Positions 7,079 through 11,492 of a stretch of 11,492 bases of DNA are shown here, piece by piece. The stretch is from assembly GCA_012516755.1 (NCBI GenBank), contig JAAYWE010000105.1, positions 1 through 11,492 of the forward strand, read 5' to 3'. Under the pieces are notes generated by a model. It ran no database searches. It was not told the origin of the DNA and saw only the letters and a list, made by a program, of their open reading frames with translations. How positions within the stretch are numbered: position 1 is the stretch's first letter; every line of letters begins with the position of its first letter. A program made the translations under genes and the position numbers. This DNA is from Treponema sp. (GTDB lineage Bacteria > Spirochaetota > Spirochaetia > Treponematales > Rectinemataceae).

Positions 7079-7786
7079 CTAGGCGATGCCCAAGTATGCG
7101 CGTTTTACCAGATCTGAACAGAGGAGCTCCTCCCGGGAGCCCTGGGCCACGATCCTCCCTGTCTCGAGCACATAGCCATAATTGGCAAGAGAAAGGGCTG
7201 CCCGAGCATTCTGCTCCACGAGCAGGATGGTCCGACCTTCCTTGTGGATCTTCGCAAATGCTCGGTAGAGTTCTGTGATCAGGACCGGAGCCAGGCCTAG
7301 AGAGGGCTCATCCAAGAGGAGAAGTTTGGGGTGGGCCATGACAGCCCGCGCCACTGCAAGCATCTGTTGCTCGCCGCCAGATAAAGTCCCTCCAGCTTGG
7401 CTCTTTCGTTCAGCGAGTCGGGGGAAAAGCCCTAACACCCATTCCAAATCTTTCTTAATCCCCTCCGCATCAGTTCGGGAGTAGGCCCCCATGAGCAGGT
7501 TCTCCCACACTGAGAGATCAGGGAAAATCCGTCGTCCTTCCGGGGCCATGGCTACCCCCATCTTCACGATCTGGTACGGGCGCTTGCCAAGGAGTGAGGT
7601 CCCATTGAACTTTATTGTGCCCTCCTTCGGATGCACGAGGCCAAGGATCGTTCGCAGGGTGCTGGTCTTGCCAGCACCATTGGCCCCAAGCATGGTCACC
7701 ACTACCCCATCAGGCACGTCCAGTGAAATGCCCTGTAGGGCGTGAATCCCGCCGTAATAAACGGAAAGGTCACGTATTTCCAGCAC
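7079..7786 (-). CDS. livF: Branched-chain amino-acid-type ABC transporter ATPase LivF
   Basis: A 235-residue cytoplasmic ATPase, the usual LivF length. Walker A GANGAGKT is at 34-41, the signature LSGGEQQ at 135-141 and Walker B LLLLDEP at 155-161. The switch region reads LLVEQNARAAL, where LivF proteins typically carry Gln instead of the usual His. The segment MGVAMAPEGRRIFPDLSVWENL (76-97) is typical of LivF and separates it from LivG. It pairs with LivG to power uptake through LivH/LivM. The start is a GTG with a strong GGAGG 6 nt upstream and overlaps the end of livG by 17 nt. It is the last gene of the operon. Substrates of this family include Leu/Ile/Val but also amides and urea, and the sequence alone does not decide. 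Confidence 0.95.
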   Translation of the reverse strand: MLEIRDLSVYYGGIHALQGISLDVPDGVVVTMLGANGAGKTSTLRTILGLVHPKEGTIKFNGTSLLGKRPYQIVKMGVAMAPEGRRIFPDLSVWENLLMGAYSRTDAEGIKKDLEWVLGLFPRLAERKSQAGGTLSGGEQQMLAVARAVMAHPKLLLLDEPSLGLAPVLITELYRAFAKIHKEGRTILLVEQNARAALSLANYGYVLETGRIVAQGSREELLCSDLVKRAYLGIA

Positions 7787-8564
7787 TTAGCTCCTCCTCC
7801 CCAAGGTAAGCCTCAATTACCTTTTTGTTGGCCTTTATCTCGTCTGGGCATCCTTCGGCAATGGAGACCCCGAAGTCAATAACTCGTATGCGAGGGCAGA
7901 TTCCCATCACCACTTGCATCACATGCTCGATGAGAAAGACAGTGAGATTAAATTCCTCCTGAATCTGGCAGATGAATTCCATAAGCCCTCCGGCTTCTTT
8001 GGGATTCATTCCCGCTGCCGGCTCATCCAAGAGGAGCAATTTGGGATGTGTGGCCAGTGCCCGGGCGATCTCCACTTGTCGCTGTAGACCATAGGGGAGA
8101 GACCCAGCCCGCTCATTCGCCCATTGTGTTAGCCCCACCCGGGCAAGGAGGTCCATTCCTTCCTGGCGCATTTTTTGCTCCTCACGGTTGTAACCAAAGA
8201 ATGGAAATATGACCCCGAACACTGAGGAGCGCAAATGAGGATGGAATGATATAAGCACGTTATCCAGCGCTGACATGTTCTTACACATACGAATGTTCTG
8301 AAAGGTTCTGGCAATGCCAAGCAAGGTGACCTTGGCCGGGGGAAAACCGGTTATGTCTTGGCCCTCGAAGATCACCTGGCCTTGGGTAGGTGGGTAATAG
8401 CCAGTGATCATGTTGAATATGGTGGTTTTGCCGGCACCGTTTGGACCAATGAGCCCAAGTAGCTCCCCGGAAGTTATGGTCAGGGAAAAGTCGTTTACCG
8501 CTAACAGGCCACCAAACCGCATACTGAGATGATCAAGATTGAGGATCGGCTTGCCTTTTTCCAT
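7770..8564 (-). CDS. livG: Branched-chain amino-acid-type ABC transporter ATPase LivG
   Basis: A 264-residue ATPase of the LivG type. Walker A GPNGAGKT is at 40-47, the LivG-specific IARTFQNIRMCKNMSALDNV segment at 84-103, the signature LPYGLQRQ at 156-163 (family variant of LSYG.QR) and Walker B LLLLDEP at 176-182. The switch histidine is H214 in FLIEHVM, and the short C-terminal extension typical of LivG (FGVSIAEGCPDEIKANKKVIEAYLG) is present. The ATG has a strong GGGAGG site and overlaps the livM stop as TAATG, so translation is coupled to livM. The proline within the signature is a small departure from the common LSYG. Confidence 0.95.
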   Translation of the reverse strand: MEKGKPILNLDHLSMRFGGLLAVNDFSLTITSGELLGLIGPNGAGKTTIFNMITGYYPPTQGQVIFEGQDITGFPPAKVTLLGIARTFQNIRMCKNMSALDNVLISFHPHLRSSVFGVIFPFFGYNREEQKMRQEGMDLLARVGLTQWANERAGSLPYGLQRQVEIARALATHPKLLLLDEPAAGMNPKEAGGLMEFICQIQEEFNLTVFLIEHVMQVVMGICPRIRVIDFGVSIAEGCPDEIKANKKVIEAYLGEEELSAGNT

Positions 8565-9601
8565 TATTTCCTCCCTAGCTTGCTAGAACCTCGGAACAAC
8601 CAATCCCAGGAGAATTCCGCTTCGCCAAACAGCCCCCGCCGGAAGAAGAGCATGAGCCCAATCAGGAGGATGGCAAAGAACACCATGCGCATACCCTCGA
8701 CCGTGGCGGTATCCAAGACCCGCAACGCCTCAAATAGCCCGGCGAAGATAAACCCAGTCACCACCGCCCCGGTAATGCTCCCCAACCCACCAAGCACAAT
8801 GATAATGAGTAGGTAAAAGGTCATGAAGAACTTAAATGTGTCAGGAGTCACAGTTCCGATGAGGGTGCCCATCAATCCTCCCGCCACTCCGGCACAGAAG
8901 GCAGAAAAGATGAATGCCAACATCTTGAGGCGAAATACATTGATCCCCATAGACTCGGCGGCAATTTCGTCCTCTCGAATGGCGCGTAGCGCTCTCCCGT
9001 AGCTAGAATTTTTGATACGCAAGGCTGCGTATGTCACCACAACCAGCGCCCCAAATGACCATGCCAGATTAGTAATGTGGGGGATGCCCTTGATCCCCAT
9101 AGGACCGTTGGTCAAGGGTATGAGGTTACAGGCAAGAACAAACAGGATTTCGCCAAAACCGAAGGTGGCGATGGCAAGATAATCTCCTCTAAGGGCTTTG
9201 AGGGCTGGGATGCCAACGATAAGCGCAGCCAGAGCCGCCAATACTCCGCCAGCAAGCAGGGCTAGGATGAACCCCCAAGAAGGCAAAGTGAAGCTGGAGA
9301 ATGGCCAGATGAGCTCTTTTCCTTTGAATAGCCATACCACTGCTTTTTGTTTCAACGGAAGCATCAACAATGCAACCATGTACCCGCCTAGCAGCATGAA
9401 CCCGTGTGGGCCCAAGGAGAACTGACCGGCAATCCCATTTATCACGGTATATCCCACTGCAGCGATGGCGTAGATGGCGCCAAGGTTTAGGATCCGCCAT
9501 ATTAAGGGATCAAGATTGTTCGGTTTGTCTCCCCACCAGACGAAAACTCCCACCAGGGCAATAGCAATTAGGGTCAGCACCAAATTTCGGTAGCGCTTCA
9601 T
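8564..9601 (-). CDS. livM: Branched-chain amino-acid-type ABC transporter permease LivM
   Basis: A 345-residue inner-membrane permease with many hydrophobic helices. The N-terminal part carries the family sequence LGAIYAIAAVGYTVINGIAGQFSLG..GFMLLGGY. The cytoplasmic coupling loop reads ALRAIREDEIAAESMGINVFRLKMLAF, and the late helix region has VLGGLGSITGAVVTGF. The C-terminus ends in FFRRGLFG plus a short Trp-rich tail. It forms the channel together with LivH. The ATG has AAGGAG 5 nt upstream and overlaps the livH stop by 4 nt (ATGA), a sign of coupled translation. Confidence 0.95.
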   Translation of the reverse strand: MKRYRNLVLTLIAIALVGVFVWWGDKPNNLDPLIWRILNLGAIYAIAAVGYTVINGIAGQFSLGPHGFMLLGGYMVALLMLPLKQKAVVWLFKGKELIWPFSSFTLPSWGFILALLAGGVLAALAALIVGIPALKALRGDYLAIATFGFGEILFVLACNLIPLTNGPMGIKGIPHITNLAWSFGALVVVTYAALRIKNSSYGRALRAIREDEIAAESMGINVFRLKMLAFIFSAFCAGVAGGLMGTLIGTVTPDTFKFFMTFYLLIIIVLGGLGSITGAVVTGFIFAGLFEALRVLDTATVEGMRMVFFAILLIGLMLFFRRGLFGEAEFSWDWLFRGSSKLGRK

Positions 9602-10488
9602 ACCTTCTCCTTAAGCGGCTTGCCCAGAATCCCTGTGGGCCGTACCAAGAGGAATATGATCAGGATACCGAAGATGAAAGCATCGCGATATCCAGAAAGG
9701 TTAGGAATAAAAGCCACGAGTAGGATTTCAAAAAGTCCAAGGGCGAAACCTCCGATCATGGCTCCGGTTACATTGCCGATCCCGCCCACCACAGCAGCGG
9801 TGAACGCTCGCCAGCCGGGAGTGATTCCTAAATCCCATTGCAATCTGGGATATCGGCACCCCCAAAGGATGCCCCCCACCGCGGCCAAGGCCGATCCCAC
9901 AAGGAAGGTGTAAGAGATAATTTTGTTGATGTCCGCCCCCATGATCTCCGTTGCCTCAATGTCGGTAGCGATAGCCCTCATCGCACGGCCAATCTTTGTG
10001 TGATAGATGAGGAAGAGGAGCCCAATCAGACAGGCTAAGCCGATCAGGGGGATCCAAACTGTGAGGGCTTGAATACGCAATGTGCCCAAAGAGAAAATTT
10101 GGCTCATGAATTCCGGCCTGGGGAATGACTTTTGTCGTCCGCCCGCCCATGGAAGTACAATGATCAGGTTTTCCAGGAGGAACGATGCCCCAATTGCGGT
10201 GATGAGGAGGGAGATTCGGGGAGCCTCCCTAAGAGGCCGGTAGGCGAATCGCTCGATCGCCATCCCCATCCCAGCGGTAAGAACCACCGCGAGGATAGCC
10301 CCGATCCACCAGGGCAGGTGAAACAAAAAAAAGCTAAAGAATACCCAATAACCTGCCCACATAAAGATATCGCCATGAGCAAAGTTAATTAACCTGAGGA
10401 TCCCGTACACCATGGTATAACCGATAGCAATAAGGGCATACAGGCTTCCCAGTGTGATTCCATTGAACAGTTGCTGTACGTAGAACAC
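9598..10488 (-). CDS. livH: Branched-chain amino-acid-type ABC transporter permease LivH
   Basis: About 296 residues from the preferred start, close to the family norm. Family features are QQLFNGITLGSLYALIAIGYTMVYG at the N-terminus, INFAHGDIFMWAGYW, the coupling loop MRAIATDIEATEIMGADINKII, and VVGGIGNVTGAMIGGFALGL, with a C-terminal LVRPTGILG. Two adjacent GTG codons (10491 and 10488) follow a GGGAGG site by 4 and 7 nt. The 10488 codon has the better spacing and gives the usual short LivH N-terminus. An upstream in-frame TTG at 10521 has no ribosome site and lies inside a strong intergenic stem-loop, so it is less likely. It is the first permease gene after livJ. Confidence 0.93.
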   Translation of the reverse strand: MFYVQQLFNGITLGSLYALIAIGYTMVYGILRLINFAHGDIFMWAGYWVFFSFFLFHLPWWIGAILAVVLTAGMGMAIERFAYRPLREAPRISLLITAIGASFLLENLIIVLPWAGGRQKSFPRPEFMSQIFSLGTLRIQALTVWIPLIGLACLIGLLFLIYHTKIGRAMRAIATDIEATEIMGADINKIISYTFLVGSALAAVGGILWGCRYPRLQWDLGITPGWRAFTAAVVGGIGNVTGAMIGGFALGLFEILLVAFIPNLSGYRDAFIFGILIIFLLVRPTGILGKPLKEKV

Positions 10489-10495
10489 CACTGTG

Positions 10496-10501
10496 CCTCC
10501 C
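10496..10501 (-). promoter_or_regulatory. Ribosome binding site that decides the livH start
   Basis: GGGAGG on the minus strand, 7 nt before GTG 10488 and 4 nt before GTG 10491. It begins 10 nt after the 3' end of the stem-loop between livJ and livH, so the hairpin would not cover it. Confidence 0.65.
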
Positions 10502-10511
10502 AGGAATAGGG

Positions 10512-10541
10512 GGTGAGCCAAGTAGTCAACTTTGGCCCACC
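10512..10541 (-). promoter_or_regulatory. Intergenic stem-loop between livJ and livH
   Basis: In the minus-strand transcript GGTGGGCCAA and TTGGCTCACC form a 10-bp stem with one G-U pair, closing a 10-nt loop (10522-10531). It begins 10 nt after the livJ stop and ends before the livH ribosome site. No T-run follows, so it is not a standard intrinsic terminator. In several binding-protein operons such hairpins protect the 3' end of the binding-protein message and raise its level over the permease genes; that role is inferred here. Confidence 0.6.
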
Positions 10542-10551
10542 TCAGGAAATA

Positions 10552-11492
10552 TTATTTACCTATTAGGGCTCTGATTTCCCAGGCTTGTTCTACGGGGATC
10601 GTCTCCACCAAGGAGAACTTGCCTTCTTTGACCGTTAGAAAGGCGAAGTCCTTCTTTGGGTCATTTTTAGGGGTCATGATTACATGCCCGGTTATCACAT
10701 CGAGGTCAGAGGTCTTGAGAGCTTGCTTTATGGCTGCAGGATTAGCTGAGCCAGCCCTCTTGATGGCGTCCACGATCATCATATAACAGTCGACGGTCAG
10801 GGCACCAAAGGCATCAGGATCCATGCCAAATTTGGCCCGGAATTCTTTGACGAACTTCTTGCTGGCCTCATTCGGTGTAACTTCTGCACTCCAAAACGTG
10901 AGGAAATTCAAGCCCTCTACGGCATCCCCACCGATCTTGATCAATTCAGGAGCATAGAGACCATCAGCGCCGAGGATGGGTTGCATCATGCCCAGGTCTC
11001 GTGCTTGGCGGGCCATCATCGCTACCTCAGTATAGTAGTTAGGCGTGTAGATGATATCAGGGTTTTTCCTCTGGATCTCGGTGAGCTGGGCCGTGTAGTC
11101 GACATCTCCCGAACGGCAGTAGAGCTCTGCTACAATCTTGCCACCTAAAGCCTTAAACGCATCCATGAAGAACTGCCCAAGGCCGACGCAGTAGGCTTGA
11201 GCCATATCGATAACCACCGCTGCCGTCTTGGCCTTATATCTCTTCTGTGCGATGCTGGCAGCTAATGGACCTTGGTCGTTGTCGGTGAAGCAAGCTCGGA
11301 AACAGTAATCCCCCACCTGAGTGCACAAGGGGTTGGTGGTGGTAGGGCCAATGATAGGTACCCCGGATGCCTGGCAGATCTCCGCTGCAGCAAGGTAAGG
11401 CCCAGAGCACATGGTTCCGATAATAGCCACTGCCTTTTCTGTGTTGATTAGACGGGTGGCGCCGTTGGTCGCTTCTGTGGGCTCGGTCCGGG
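10552..11492 (-). CDS. livJ: Branched-chain amino-acid-type substrate-binding protein LivJ (5' end missing)
   Basis: The last 312 codons are present and the frame stays open to the right edge, so about 60-80 N-terminal residues including the signal peptide are missing. The visible part begins RTEPTEATNGATRLINTEKAVAIIGTMCSG, typical of the first lobe of type-I periplasmic binding proteins of the LivJ/LivK (HAAT) class. It continues with VPIIGPTTTNP, YCFRACFTDNDQG and MILGADGLYAPELIKIGG-like segments of the family. The protein captures the substrate outside the inner membrane and delivers it to LivHM. Two cysteines, in PLCTQVGDYCFRAC, may form a disulfide, as in some relatives. The GTG at 11428-11430 is not a real start, because the family sequence continues upstream of it. 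It is the first liv gene seen; any promoter lies outside the window. Confidence 0.93.
   Translation of the reverse strand, partial: RTEPTEATNGATRLINTEKAVAIIGTMCSGPYLAAAEICQASGVPIIGPTTTNPLCTQVGDYCFRACFTDNDQGPLAASIAQKRYKAKTAAVVIDMAQAYCVGLGQFFMDAFKALGGKIVAELYCRSGDVDYTAQLTEIQRKNPDIIYTPNYYTEVAMMARQARDLGMMQPILGADGLYAPELIKIGGDAVEGLNFLTFWSAEVTPNEASKKFVKEFRAKFGMDPDAFGALTVDCYMMIVDAIKRAGSANPAAIKQALKTSDLDVITGHVIMTPKNDPKKDFAFLTVKEGKFSLVETIPVEQAWEIRALIGK

Noticed and set aside
7072..7081. Ten-base palindrome TAGTATACTA at the livF stop
   Set aside because: It is short and A/T-rich, with no T-tract and no second copy seen; it is compatible with chance.
9620..10392. Several plus-strand open frames opposite livH and livM
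   Set aside because: They are Pro/Arg-rich shadow frames opposite clear permease genes and lack start signals or family similarity.
11428..11430. GTG as the start of the livJ gene
   Set aside because: The frame stays open to the window edge and the residues upstream match the LivJ family, so the gene is truncated by the window, not started here.
1..11492. CRISPR arrays, tRNA or rRNA genes, insertion sequences, phage or defence genes
   Set aside because: Looked for on both strands by eye; no spaced direct repeats, cloverleaf, transposase or integrase motifs were found.

Overview
The window (about 11.5 kb) has two halves that look different from each other. The left part (1-6850) is ordinary bacterial chromosome with mid-40s %GC by eye. 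It holds the last codons of a probable leucyl-tRNA synthetase, a membrane-anchored PAS-GGDEF diguanylate cyclase, a three-gene minus-strand cluster (SlyD-type prolyl isomerase, NusG-domain-II membrane protein, Gx-transporter-family membrane protein) and a full-length FtsK/SpoIIIE DNA translocase. The right part (7079-11492) is a minus-strand branched-chain amino-acid-type (LIV/HAAT) ABC transporter operon, livJ-livH-livM-livG-livF. Its GC is somewhat higher (roughly low to mid 50s % on lines counted by eye), its Shine-Dalgarno sites are strong and its genes overlap. The 5' end of livJ runs off the right edge.

Organism: a Gram-negative-type anaerobe is likely. The 7TM-PAS-GGDEF protein and the Gx transporter/NusG domain II pair recall treponeme-like spirochaetes, but this is only a moderate-to-low confidence guess because no rRNA or marker gene is complete here. 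The liv operon may have been acquired from another lineage, since its composition and translation signals differ from its neighbours.

Layout: leuS tail (+) 2-112; diguanylate cyclase (+) 118-1659, 5 nt behind it; a convergent gap of 58 nt; then, transcribed leftwards from 4043, slyD-like, NusG-II and Gx genes; a divergent intergenic region 4044-4261 with promoter candidates; ftsK (+) 4262-6850; a 228-nt convergent gap 6851-7078; the liv operon (-) 7079-11492.

How the genes work together: NusG-II and Gx overlap and are probably translationally coupled. The same two families form the EetA/EetB-type pair of flavin-based extracellular electron transfer loci in Firmicutes, so a membrane redox role is a reasonable hypothesis, not a demonstrated one. 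The Gx protein here carries a second, EcfT-like membrane domain and a hexapeptide-repeat N-terminus. The liv genes form one complete importer (binding protein, two permeases, two ATPases), with an intergenic stem-loop after livJ that may allow more binding protein than permease. I found no phage, CRISPR, insertion sequence, tRNA or defence system, and nothing I would call a clearly new system. The best leads are the fused Gx/NusG-II pair and the livJ-livH hairpin.
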